Below are positions 9,262-20,600 of a stretch of 28,474 bases of DNA, in pieces (the stretch's first letter is position 1; each line of letters begins with the position of its first letter). The DNA is taken from contig JAVKOQ010000547.1 in assembly GCA_031835245.1 (NCBI GenBank), positions 1-28,474 of the forward strand, read 5' to 3'. The notes beneath the pieces are model-generated. The model was given only the letters and a program-made list of their open reading frames with translations, was not told the DNA's origin and did no database searches. The stretch comes from Balamuthia mandrillaris. Taxonomy: Eukaryota; Discosea; Longamoebia; Balamuthiidae. The position numbers and the translations under genes are program-made.

Positions 9262-11392
9262 TTAAAACCTGCGGACGGAGAAGGGCGCGCAGTCCACGGC
9301 GGAGCGAACGCCCTGCGGCAAGAGCTCTCCATCGGCGCCGTGCGCTCGCACGATGTCGGCCAGCAGCCTGGCGGAGCCGCAGGAGAGCGTCCATCCCATG
9401 TGCCCTTGCCCCGTGTTCACGAAGAGGCCTTTTTGAGGCGTTGCGCTTATTACCGGCACCGCATCGCTGATATTTCAAATAGAAGTTGGAGAAGTAAGAA
9501 GAAAGGAAGAAAGGAGGAAACGACAAGAAAGAAGGAAGGAAGAACAAAAAAGAGAATAACAGAAGGAAACGAACGGGGTAACAGGCCGCGATGCCCGATG
9601 CCAAGTGCCCGAGTCCATGACCTCCTGCTTGATATGCGGGAACCAATCGCCGATGTGCTGCCTCAATATGCGAGCCCCCTCCGAGGCCTTCGCCTGGACA
9701 TCCAGCCCATGCTCCGTCCTGCTGCCGCCAAGCTCCGCAATGCCGGCCACCCGCCATTGTTTGTCCAACGTGGCGTAATAGACCTTGGCCCCGACGTCCG
9801 CCACATTCATGGCTGGGACGCCCATCTCGCGTCTGCGCAGCTCCTCGTGATAAGGCAGGCTGTAGCTAACCCCACCGATAGGGCACATGGGAAGTCTCAC
9901 CGCTCCGCCACTGAATTTTTTCAACAGTTCGGCTGTGTGATTGCCTCCACAGAGAACAACTTTGTCCGCTGCAATGCAATAAGGTTTCTCTGAGGGGGAT
10001 GAAGAGGGAGTAGAAGGAGAAGAGAGCTTTTGAACCCAAAGACCGGATATGCGATTGTCTTGTTGTTTGGCACAATCCACGGCTTGATGGTTGAGCAAGA
10101 ACTTGACGCCGTATTTCTCTTCGCACCGTTTGGCCAGCTTGTGGACAAAGTCAAAGCAGTTGCCGCTCTCTGCGTCTGTCCAGTAGATGCCGCCCTCCAG
10201 GGGCAGTTTGGTGTGAGCGAGAGTAGGTTCTATCTCCTCGATTTGCTTCCGAGAGAGGACTTTGTAGGGGGCGCCAGTGTCCTTATTCATGCGTTTGGCG
10301 AGGTTGGCTGAGCTGGTGAGAGAGGCTTGGGAGCGGTGCAGATGGATGAGGCCGTTGGTTGCCCCTCGTTCGTATTCCAAAGATTCCTCTATCCTAAAAT
10401 GTTACTTGTGAGATACTTATCCGTTTGTCTGTCCTGCTTCTTGTATTTCTTCCTTGACCTCCTGAAGTTATTGTACATCCGCCTCCTCTTCTTTTTTTAT
10501 CTTCATTCTTTGTTCTTCTTGCTCCTCTTTCCGTTCTTTCAACTTCCTCCTCTAGAGATGAGAACAAAAATGCCTACCGCAAATCCTTCAGGCACTGGTG
10601 TGAGTAATAAGAGAGACTGGCGATTTCAAGACCGATTCGATAGGCCTCCTTGTCGTTGCACAGCCACAAAAGCCGAAGACCAAAACGCCACGTATTGGGA
10701 TCCATCAACATGGCGATGGGATTGACCAAAAGGAAAGGGTGTGGCTCTTTCATGGCGTCCAAAGTTCCCATGCGGAACTTGAGACGTGTCCATGACTCAG
10801 AGAATACCTGCGGAATGGTTTTGCTGCTGAACCATGGCATCCAATTACTTGGACAGTTTTGTCCTCCGTTTGCTGCAAAAATAAATAAAAGGAGAGTTAT
10901 AAGAGAAGAAGAAGTGAAGAAGCAGTGAAGAACAAAAAAGCAAGACGAAAACGAAGAAAAGAAAGAAGGAGAAGGAGAAGGAGAAGGAGAAGGAGAAGGA
11001 GAAGGAGAAGGAGAAGACAAGAAACGTTACCATAACTCGCAGAATAGCTAAGTGAAGGCGAGCGGTCCACAAGAGTGACATCATAGGCACCGGTTTTGGC
11101 CAAGTAGTACGCGCTCGTCACTCCCATCACGCCGCCTCCCACCACCACCACTTTTTCTTTGGCTCTCCCATCTCCCTCTTCCAACATAAAACAAAAGATG
11201 AGCAAAGAATAGCAAGAGCAGAAACCCGAAGAGAGGAGTACCGGCGGAAGAGGTGGAGTAGCACTGCAACAATGAAACACGATGCTGAAGCGTAGCAAAA
11301 GGGTGACAACGAATAGAAGAAGAGAAACTACCAAACGTGCATCTTTTGGCAACAACCCCAGAGGAAGAGCAAGCTCCCACTGCCCCTCTCAT
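9262..11392 (-). CDS. dadA: D-amino-acid dehydrogenase-like FAD oxidoreductase (DadA family), 5 exons
   Basis: Exons 11392-11332, 11177-11031, 10872-10578, 10393-9575 and 9466-9262 join in phase to 508 residues. [17 protein letters not shown] (residues 30-46) is the Rossmann FAD-binding motif. [20 protein letters not shown] fits the DadA region after the first strand. Later landmarks are [20 protein letters not shown], the second FAD segment [35 protein letters not shown] and [21 protein letters not shown]. The family deaminates D-amino acids to 2-oxo acids, passing electrons to the respiratory chain. The first 20 residues ([16 protein letters not shown]) are Ser/Ala/basic and could target a mitochondrion. 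This is mainly a bacterial family, so the gene may descend from an old transfer, now with four introns. The 158-nt intron at 10873-11030 carries an (AGGAGA)n microsatellite. Another glycine-oxidase-type member is possible. Confidence 0.85.
10967..11017. repeat. (GGAGAA)n microsatellite in an intron
   Basis: About eight near-perfect 6-bp units (GGAGAA on the plus strand, TTCTCC in the transcript) lie inside the second intron of the DadA-like gene. The pyrimidine strand is the sense strand, as in the other introns here. Confidence 0.9.
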
Positions 11393-11796
11393 TCTCTTCC
11401 CTGTCGTTTCTTTTGGACCGAGAATTAAAAAGGTGACCACCTTTAGGGAACGCCTTAAACAAATTTCCTGTGATATTTCCTTAAGAACATATTGTTCTTT
11501 AAAAGGTAAAAATGCGTCATGTGATTACTTTAAAAATTACTATAAATGATGACAACCTGACGTGGCAGAACATAAAAGGTATTAATTAAATTACGTTTGA
11601 TTTTTGGTTTGATAGTTCTATTTTTTGAATTCTTATTGGTTCCATCAATTATTGGAGGTCACCACGCAGTTGCTAAGCAACGGTAAACCATTTTTCATGT
11701 CGTCCTTAGAAATTTGAGTGCCACATTCAAGTGAGAGAAGTAGTGCAAAGAGAAAGAACAAAGCATAAGAAAGAAAAAAACAGGTTTGTGTTTGAA
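11393..11796. promoter_or_regulatory. 404-bp AT-rich intergenic region with three dyads, upstream of the DadA-like gene
   Basis: This gap is upstream of the dehydrogenase and downstream of SPCS2. It has no coding frame that joins anything. It contains a perfect dyad AAAGGTG-AC-CACCTTT at 11429-11444, a dyad AAGAACA-TAT-TGTTCTT at 11483-11499, a TGACGTGG word near 11563 and a perfect dyad GTTGCT-A-AGCAAC at 11669-11681. The last resembles the X-box bound by RFX-type winged-helix factors (GTTGCC/T...GGCAAC), though with an unusually short spacer. The nearest dyad is about 37 bp from the dehydrogenase ATG. Confidence 0.45.
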
Positions 11797-12298
11797 TTAG
11801 TCAGAGCGTTCAGCCTTGGCGAGAAGCTTTCGGATATCAGCAGCAAAGGCTTCCTCCACAAAAGTGCCGTCGACGGTGAACCACTTGCCCACCGACTCCT
11901 CCAACTCGTGAGTCTCTTCGTTGGCTCCCCGTACTCCTATTTTTACTATGAACTTGTCTTGATAACGCGGAAACTCGGTGGCCACTTCTAACCCTTTGAT
12001 CTATGGTGTTCGTTGTTTTTCAACAAAGGAAGCAACGAAAGACAATGAAGAAAGGAAGTTATGCAAGGAAATTGAGAAAAAAAGCACGAAACGAGTGAGA
12101 GAGAGAGAAATACCTTAACACGACCATTCTTGGCTCGGTTAGGTTTTGTGACAATGATGAGATTTCCTTCTTTGAAGAAGGCGATGTATTGCAGTGCCAA
12201 TGCACATATGAGGTATCTGTTATAACGGGAGGTTTTCAGAGAGTGATGAGCATCGATAACGCTAGGGAAGAAAATGACAGTAGGAGGAGAGACAGAGA

Positions 12299-12334
<36 letters not shown>

Positions 12335-12347
12335 CAGAGACAGAGAC

Positions 12348-12378
<31 letters not shown>

Positions 12379-13119
12379 CAGAGACAGAGACAGAGAGAGA
12401 CAGAGAGAGGAGAGAAGAGAGAACTAGAGAACGAAAGAAAATCAGAAACGAGGAATTCACTGAGTTTGATCAACACGTTATCTTCAGTGACAGTGATTCA
12501 TCACCGCAGCAACAATTGTTATTGCTGCAATCAACAGAAGAGAAGGAGAGAACGAGAGAAGAGGAGAACGGAACAAAGCTCACTGGAACAAGAGAACAGC
12601 GAACAGAGATAGTAGTAGAAGAGAACAAGAGATGAGAGCACGAGAACAGAGAAAACAGAGCTCAGGAGGAAGAAGAACTGAGAAAGTGGAGAGACACAGA
12701 AACGAAAGCAAAGGATAAGAGAGACGAACGTAGCCACACAGGCCTTGATAATGCCAACATTATCAGGGAATGGGTAGGGGTTGAAGTGGGACCAAACGGC
12801 AACGAGGCAGCTGATAAAGCCCAGCGCTATTTTGAGGTTGCTGAGAGTCAAGTCCTCCTTATAATCTTGCTCTTCAAACACGATCTGCAAGTGAAGTTGA
12901 AAAAAAAAAAAGAAAGAAATGAATGAATTGAGGAGAAAAAAAAAACAAAATTTTTAGTTTTGATTATTTTTCAAAAAAAAAAAAAAAACAAACAAATCAA
13001 CGCACTTTCATGATCACATCATCCAACAATTGCTTGATGGAATTTTGATCGTAGTTCCTGATCTTGGTGGGCGCAGCGGCCGCTACGTTATCCGGTTTGA
13101 GAAGCTTCTTCTTTCCCAT
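11797..13119 (-). CDS. SPCS2: Signal peptidase complex subunit 2, 4 exons
   Basis: Exons 13119-13006, 12884-12730, 12216-12114 and 12000-11797 join in phase to 191 residues, close to the usual 178-226. The order matches SPC25/SPCS2: NSIKQLLDDVIMK, then EDLTLSNLKIALGFISCLVAVWSHF (first membrane helix with the typical SN.K...G), NPYPFPDNVGIIKACVATYLICALALQYIAFF (second helix), then cytosolic beta strands EGNLIIVTKPN, FPRYQDKFIVKI and a C-terminal helix FVEEAFAADIRKLL. It is a non-catalytic ER membrane subunit of the complex that removes signal peptides and helps it dock near the Sec61 channel. The second intron (12217-12729, 513 nt) is the longest intron I placed in the window and holds a GAGACA microsatellite. 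It is divergent from NAPRT. Confidence 0.9.
12287..12420. repeat. (GAGACA)n/(GA)n microsatellite in SPCS2 intron
   Basis: About 134 bp of interleaved GA dinucleotides and GAGACA hexamers lie inside the second SPCS2 intron; the transcript strand reads TCTGTC/TC. The array is imperfect, with two blocks of GAGACA separated by pure GA. Confidence 0.9.
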
Positions 13120-13524
13120 CTTCTGCTTTGCTCACTTTTTCTCTTTCGTTTGTTGTTTTGTTTTTGACCACCAAAAGACCACAATTGCTGCACCATTTGC
13201 TAACATCTGGAATGAAAGGAATGTCGGAAATGATTGGAATTTGAAAACGGCACGAAAGCATTTCGGAAAGGAATGAAAAGAATGTTACAGTATGCAAGAA
13301 ATGTCGGCAATGCATGGAATTTATTCTTAGCAAGGAAGAAAGAGTGACAAAGAGAGAAAAAATTGACGCTTTCTTTCTTCCTTGCTTGCCAGCCCATCCA
13401 TCGATTCTCCCTTTCTCTTTTTTTTTCTTGTTCTTTTTCTTTTGGTAGAAAGACGTCGTTTCTTCCTTTACCACCTGCACACATAACATCAACAAAGAAA
13501 AAATAAATAATCTTCTCCCCACAA
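13120..13524. promoter_or_regulatory. Divergent promoter region, SPCS2 / NAPRT, with degenerate direct repeats
   Basis: These 405 bp lie between the SPCS2 and NAPRT start codons. A 23-bp element beginning AATGTCGG and ending TGGAATTT occurs at 13220-13242 and again at 13300-13322, 80 bp apart and about 20 of 23 identical. Shorter GGAATGAAA words precede the copies at about 13209 and 13270. The part next to NAPRT is pyrimidine-rich and could be its 5' leader. No stable RNA gene is apparent. Confidence 0.4.
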
Positions 13525-15992
13525 ATGACGGACAAAGTAAAAGAAAATCCTTCTACTCTTTTCCCTATCGATGAGACAGGCTCATCGTCCTCACCCTCCA
13601 CTTCCTCTTCTTCTTCCACTTCGACACATGTGTCTCCTGCCAGACCCTCTTATCAAGGCTACGAGCTGAGGCGTTGCAGCACCGTGGAGTACATCCCGAG
13701 AGCCCACGAGAACAGGGACTCCCCGCTACGCCCCATCAACGCCTTTGTGACGCCCCTCCTCACCGACCTCTACCAAGTAACGATGGCCTATGCCTACTGG
13801 AAGAACGGCAGCCATGAGGACCCCTCCGTCTTTGACCTCTTCTTCCGGAAGAACCCCTTTGGAGGGGAGTTTACCATCTTTGCTGGACTGGAGGAAGTGG
13901 TTTGTTGTTTTGTTTTATCTGTTTTTGTATGTTTGCTTGTTTATTAACTTCTTGTTCTTCGTTCTTCGTCTTCTTCTTGTTCTTCTTGTTCTTCTTGCTC
14001 TACTTCTTCGTTCTTCGTTCTTCGTTCTTCGTTCTTCGTCTTCTTCTTGTTCTTCTTGTTCTTCTTGCTGTTCTTCTTATTCTCTCTTACTTCTGTCGCT
14101 CTCTTCTTCTTTGCTTTGTCGTTCTCTCTTGTTTCTCCACAGATCCGCTACGTCAATTCCTTCTCTTTCAGGCCCAGTCAAATCGAACAGCTCAAACAAG
14201 TGATGCCGCCCGGCTGCGATCCCGAGTTCTATGACTGGCTCGCCACAGTGGACTCCTCCAAGGTGCGAGTGGTTGCCCTCAAAGAGGGCTCCCTGGTCTT
14301 TCCTCGTATCCCCATGATCCGAGTGGAAGGTCCCCTGGCCATTTGTCAAATGCTGGAAACCACTCTGTTGACGCTGGTGAACTATCCCTCGTTGGTGGCC
14401 ACCAATGCGGCGCGCCATCGGTTGGCAGCAGGACCAGACAAGACCTTGCTGGAGTTTGGGTGCAGGAGGGCGCAAGGACCAGATGGGGCGGTCTCCGCTT
14501 CCAGGTATGCCTATATTGGAGGCTGTGATGGCACTTCAGATGTTTTGGCTGGTTCGTTTTTTTTTTTTCACTGGTTCTTGCTCTTGCTCATTGCCTTGTT
14601 CTGTTTCTTTGTTTCTTCCTACCTTCGATCTCTCTGGCTCGTTTTAATGTTACCCAAAAAAAAAAAAACACCACACACATACACCACATAATAGGTATAT
14701 TATTCGGAATACCTGTAAGAGGAACACATGCCCATTCTTTTGTAACGTCGTTTGTAGATCAACGTGACCTGAAGCAAAGATTGCTGCTCAACAAGACCAC
14801 TGGAGAGAAAGAGGACTTCGCAAAGGTCGTTTATGCCTGCAGAGACGAATTGGGCTTTCATGATACCAGCAGTGGTGAACTTGCTGCGTTTACGTCTTAC
14901 GCTTTGTACTTATTGAAACCATTTCCTCCTCTCCTTATTCCTCTTTCTTAATTCCTGCTTTCTAATCTTTAACAATAGAGCTTTTCCGGAAACAACAATG
15001 TGCCTGGTAGATACATATGACACACTCAAATCGGGAGTGCCCAACTTTTTGGTGGTGGCTTTGGCTCTTCACCGCTTTGGCTACAAAGCCATCGGCGTGC
15101 GGCTGGATTCTGGCGATTTGGCGTATCTCTCCCGACAGACCAGAAAGCTGTTCACCGCGGTTGGAAAGAAGGTCGGGCTGGACTACTTTACCAAGTTTGT
15201 GATTGCGGCCAGCAATAATATCAACGAGGAGACGTTGATCTCTTTGAAGCAGCAAGGGCATGATATTGATACCTTTGGGATTGGTATTTTTCCTTTCTTT
15301 CTTTTTTTTTCTTCTCATTCTATCTCTACTCTTTTTCTCGCTCGTTTTTAAATTTCTTCCGTTTTACCGGACTCATTTTTCTTTGTTAACATAAAACAAA
15401 AACAGGAACAAACTTGGTAACATGTGAGTCTCAGCCAGCATTAGGTTGTGTCTACAAGTTGGTGGAGATAAGGGGAACGCCGCGCATAAAGCTCTCTCAG
15501 GAGGTCTCCAAAGTGACCCTGCCGGGCGCAAAAGATGTTCATCGCATTTACGGCGCGCAGGGCCATCCTCTGGTGGACATTATGGTGCGAGCTGGCTCAG
15601 CGCCCCCACTTCCCAACGAGAGGGTGCTTTGTCGTCATCCATTCGAAGAGCAAAAAAGGTCTCTTTATGTGTTTCTGTTTTTATTGATTATTGCTTTAAC
15701 TGAAAACCATCAAAACAACAGAGCCTATGTCACTCCGACACGCGTTGTACCATTACTTCACACGGTTATCAAGGATGGAAAATGTACAGTGGATCTTCCT
15801 TCTGTCGAACAGATACGAGACTATGTCAAAGAGCAAATCAAGGAAATGCGAGCGGATCACATGAGATTGTTGAACCCAACGCCCTACAAGGTCAGCGTTA
15901 CCGCTCAGCTCTACAACTTTGTGCACGAGTTATGGTTGGAGGAAGCGCCGATCCCTGATATCTCCTTCTCTGATGAGGTCTCCACAAATTGA
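13525..15992 (+). CDS. NAPRT: Nicotinate phosphoribosyltransferase, 6 exons
   Basis: Exons 13525-13899, 14143-14551, 14695-14905, 14979-15283, 15406-15658 and 15722-15992 join in phase to 607 residues. The enzyme makes nicotinate mononucleotide from nicotinate and PRPP with ATP, the first step of the Preiss-Handler NAD salvage route, in the cytosol. Landmarks are [60 protein letters not shown], the loop [12 protein letters not shown] carrying the histidine that is phosphorylated in this family, [31 protein letters not shown] (PRPP phosphate region) and [14 protein letters not shown]. The first 70 residues, Ser/Thr-rich, extend beyond the usual start near TPLLTDLYQ and account for much of the extra length against the human enzyme (538). 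Intron 1 is a TTC/TTG-rich repeat on the sense strand. It ends 99 bp from the convergent F-box gene. Confidence 0.93.
13936..14140. repeat. (TTCTTG/TTCTTCG)n pyrimidine-rich tract in NAPRT intron 1
   Basis: Most of the 243-nt first NAPRT intron is made of TTCTTG, TTCTTC and TTCTTCG units with partial higher-order duplication (the TTCTTCTTGTTCTTCTTG block recurs at about 13970 and 14040). It ends in a standard polypyrimidine tract and CCACAG acceptor. Confidence 0.85.
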
Positions 15993-16091
15993 ACGAAGAT
16001 TTCACTTGGAATCATTCCTCTTTTTGTTGAAATGAAGGAGAGAAGGACAGAAGGACAGAAGGAAGAAAAGGAGAAGGGAAGAGTTTATTCT

Positions 16092-17640
16092 TCAAGACAA
16101 CAAACAGGAGGAGGATGACGAGGCTGAGGAAGGTGAAGGTGGTGAAGGAGGATACCTTCGGCAAGGTATTTTGATTTTGTTCTTGGGATCCTTGAAGAAT
16201 GCAATGTCCTTCTTCTCCGCTCCGTGCTCCATCAACAGATTGGCCATGTAAAGCGTGAACCAAGTTCTTCCATCAGTGGGCGCCCAGTCCAGCCGCTCCA
16301 AACAGGTTTTGCCGGACGCATCCTTGGCGTTTGGATCTGCTCCGTACTCCAATAGAACTTCGGCTTCCGTAAAGTTTTTGTAGGTGATGGCTATGTGAAG
16401 AGGGGTGTCTCCCTTGGCGTCTCTTGCTTCCAACATTGGAGATAGTCTCTGTCTCTGTCTTTGTCTCTGTCTTTGTCTTTGTCGTTCTTCTTCTTGTTCT
16501 TCTTCTTTCTTCTTTTGTTGTTGAGTTGATGAAGAAGAGCCTTCGTTTTCTTCTTGTTCTTCTTGTTTTTGTTCTTGTTTTTCTTCTTCTTCCTCTTCCT
16601 CTTCTTCTTCTTCCTCTTCTGCCTCTGCCTGTTCTTTTTGTTCTTCTTCGGCTTTTTCTTCTTTCTCCATTTGTTGCTGCTGTTGAGGATACGTGTTGGA
16701 GGAAGCAGCATCCAAAAGCATTTTCATCAGAGGGGCGCGTTGATAGCACTTGGCCCCCAAATGAAGACAGTTCTCCCCCTCTTTGGTCGTTAGATAGGGA
16801 TTCGCCCCATTTTTCAACAGCAGTTGCAACAAGTCCGGTTGGTTGTAGTACATGCACACGAAGAGAGGAAAGTTGCCGGCTTGTGGTTCCGGCAGGTCCA
16901 GATGCACCTTCAAAGGCACGAGGCACTTTAACGAATTCTTGTTGGCCACTACTGTTGGGACAGAATCGCTGCCATTGCAATTGGTTAGGGCCACGTGAAG
17001 ATAAGACAACCCTTTTCACAAACACAGAAAATGAAATGTTGGTAAACGATGAAGAGGGACGGACAACAGGAGGAAGGACAGAATACCTTGATGATTCAAG
17101 ACGGAAAGATCAGCCCCATGGTGCAGCAGCTGTTTTATCATGTACAAGTCTCCTGTCCCCACTGCTTCAAACAGAGGCAAATGCGCCAGGGCCGGTTCAA
17201 GACTAAACTGCTCTTCTTTTTCTCCTTCGTCTTTCCGTTTCTCTTGTTTTGCTGATGACGTATCTTCCACTTTGTCTTTTCCCTTCCTATCGGTTGCGTG
17301 GTTCTGCTCTTCATTCACTTTCTTCTTTCTCCAAACATCGTTTCGATTGGGATCCACTTTCCTTGCCAGCAACGCGCTCACCACCGGCAGCCCTTTATGC
17401 TTCACTGCAAAGGATAGCAATCCGTAGTTGTCTTGAGAGAGCTGCACGTTGGCACCGAATTCTATCAACTTTACAGCAATTGCCCATAAATGCTTTTCGA
17501 TGGCGAAAAGTAATGGAGCTCTTCTTGGAGGTGACGGTGGATAGTTGATGTCTACTCCATACTGAAATAGTGTGCATAATATTGCAGTTGTGCTTAACGC
17601 TATGAAAAAAACATTTGTAAACAATTCGCAAATGGATAGA

Positions 17641-17676
<36 letters not shown>

Positions 17677-20600
17677 AGAGAGAGAGAGAGATTTGCTTAC
17701 AATTGGCGTTTCTGAGGTAATATATGAGAGGAGAGAAATACTCAGCAGAATCCAACTCGCGGAGGAAGTCAGGCAGGTTGACCGGAAAACCCACATCCAA
17801 CAAATAGGTTATCATATTTACGTCCCCTTCACATAGTGTATAGATGAGTCAAACAACAAAGAATAGAAGAAGAATATGACATACGTCCGCTGCTGCCAAG
17901 AGCAACAAGCAAAGGGTTCCTGTCCACCGCAGAGACGTGTACAGCAGGCGAAGTATCTCCAACGCTCCACACCGCTCCTCCGCTGGAAGCTCTCAAACGT
18001 TTCGTTTCCTGCAGTTCCTGCAGCAATCTTGTTCTCTTCTCATCCAAAAGAAAGAACAAATCGCTCACACCTGAGAGAACGTTTCGTCTCTCCACCATTT
18101 CTTGCACCATAGCCAAATGTCCTTTCGCTACTGCCAAACATAACGGAGGCAATACTTTCTGTTGTTGTGGTCGGTGGTTGTGAGAGAAAAAGTAAGGAGC
18201 AGAGGAGTGGGAAGCAGGGGCAGAAGGCATTGTAGTTCTGAAGCCAACAACATCCATTGCAACTGTTCCTTGCTCTTTCTCTTCATTCTTTTCTTTCGTC
18301 GAAAATGGCGAAAGAGATGACGGCGATGATGGTGAAGAAGAAGAAGAAGAAGAAGAAGCAGAAGAAGAAGCAGAAGAAGAAGAAGCAGAAGAAGAACAAG
18401 AAGAAGAAGAAGAAGAAGAACAAGAACAAGAACAAGAACAAGAAGAAGAAGAAGAACAAGAAGAAGAAGAACAAGAAGAAGAAGAAGAATGGTTAGAAAG
18501 ATAGAGAGGAGAACAAGGATGGAGCAAGTGATGAGTTTCTTCGTCGGTACAGTTGTCCAGCAACAGTGTCAGTGCTTGCATGTTATTGGAAGTGATGGCT
18601 CGTTCTATCCAAAGATAGGCTGTCCATGTTGTTATCCCTATTCTCTCTTGCATTCCTTTTGACACTCTCTTTTTGATTTTGTTATCTACAGCAGCAGAAG
18701 AGGAAGAAGAAGAAGGGGAAGGAGAAGAAGAAGAACTGGAGGAGGAGGAGGAAGATGTCGTGCGACGGCCAAATTCGAGTTTAGCTTGTTGAAGACCAAG
18801 CAGTTGTTGCACGGTTGCATCGAATAGGAGAAAGATGAGAGGCCATGAAGCCCCCACTGCAAAAGCGCAAACTAAAGCCGTGTGTTTGTAACGGTTGGCA
18901 AGATAAGCCTTTGCGCCATGTTGAAGAAGTTGCTTAACGAGCAGTTGATGGTTTACCAATGCAGCAAAGTGAAGAGCTGGCAGGAAGATACCAGATACAT
19001 AAGTTTACAGAGCAAGAAAGGAAGAAAAGTCTTTTGAAGCTGGAAAAAAATAGCAAGGAAGAAGGAAGAAGCAAAGAAGGGTGGAAAAATAATAGAACAA
19101 ATAACTACCAGTATTGCCATCTCGGTTCTGAAGATTAGGGTCTGCTCCATTTTTCAACAAATAAAGCACCAGCGAGACGTCCGTTTGCAACACAGCCGCC
19201 ATCAGCGGAGACAACATCTGTGAGAAAAAAAGAAGAAGTGTTGAAGTCATTCGCAACAATGACCATTGGAACGTAACAAAAGCAATAAGTGAAAATAAAG
19301 AAAAGCAATGTAACATACGCAGGTGGCTCCATAGTTACTTGGAAGCATTCGTTGCAGCTGGGATGAGAGGACGTTCACATCGACACGAGCTTCGTGTATT
19401 AAGTTATGTGCTATCTTCATCTTTTTAACATCATCTATTTATAAGGGATGAGAAAGGCATAAACAGAGAGGAAGATAAGAAAGAAACGACCAACTAACCT
19501 CTACGATAGCCAAAATAAACAGATACAAGCTCATCAGCTATGCTCCCTCGTGGTGGCACAACTATCGACGGCGGCACAAACCTTTTCTGACCCTCCTCTG
19601 CTGCCGCTGCCAGAAGCTCCTCAAAGGACCGAAGGCAGTTGGTCGATTTGACCATATGACTCCATTCCTCAGGCCTATCCCAACTCATGCTTTGAAGAAT
19701 ATAATTTCTTCCTTCTCTTGCTCCGTCCTCCTCTTTGAGTGCTCCTCTAAATCCTTTTCTTCTGTTGCGATAGTTCAACAGCTCCGAAGAGTTAAAGTGA
19801 GATGGCATCATCATTCGTTGTAGCTTTGGGAAACGCAGTGGGCCGCGGTCGTTTTCTGGGTCTTCTTCGATGGGTTGGCGTGGTAGTTGTTGTGGATCGG
19901 GAGAAGAAGGAGAAGTAAGAGGAGCAGGAAGAGGAAGGGGAGGGTCGAAGTTGTAAAGGACGGTGTGCGTTAGGTCTAGTGTTTTCAGCTCCGGACAGCA
20001 TTTGCTAAGAATGTAGACTATGAGAGGAAGAGAAGGAGGTGGAGGAGGAGGAGAAGAAGGAAGAACAAGAACAAGAACAAGAAAGAAGTTAACGAAGAGG
20101 CGTCAGTAGCACCGTTAACAAGAGGTGGAATGTACGTACGGTGATGAGCACTGACGTAATAACTGTCTATCAGACGGTAGGTCTCCAAGGATGGTGTATG
20201 TGGCAACAATCGTGCCCAAAGCTCCGGGTACTTAACTCCGTCCTCTGCTTCACCTTCTTCGTCTTCTTCTTTGCCATTCTTCGTTTTAGCTGGCCCTGCC
20301 GTCCATGAGCAATGCACAAACTCTAACACGCGCAACGAATCTAACGACACTTCTTCGTTCGTTTCTTCGTTCTTCGTCTTCTTTTCTTCTTCGTCCTTAG
20401 TGCTGTTTTGTTGCTTGGCTTCTTCTTTATGTTGTTCTTGTTGTTGAGGAGGAGAACTGGGCCATGAGAGCCATTTTCGAGCAAGAAAAAGAGTTGGAGC
20501 ATGCAAAGAAGAAGAAGAAGAAGAAGAAGAAGAAGAAGAAGCACTAGTGGAAGCAGAAGGACAAGGTGAAGACGAAGAAGAACGAGCAGAAGAGAAACGC

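Noticed and set aside
11669-11681. Firm call of an RFX-bound X-box
   Set aside because: The half-sites match, but the one-base spacer is shorter than usual and ciliary or RFX context is unknown; kept only as X-box-like.
12287-12420. Regular GAGACA spacing resembling a repeat array such as CRISPR
   Set aside because: There are no unique spacers; it is a hexanucleotide microsatellite inside a eukaryotic intron.
16424-17206. 260-codon plus-strand open frame opposite the ankyrin exon
   Set aside because: It is the antisense shadow of Glu-rich and ankyrin coding sequence, Val/Leu/Phe-rich from the reversed triplet repeats, with no independent support.
18283-18474. Poly-Phe and poly-Lys open frames
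   Set aside because: They are alternative frames of the GAA/TTC repeat within the serine-coding exon.
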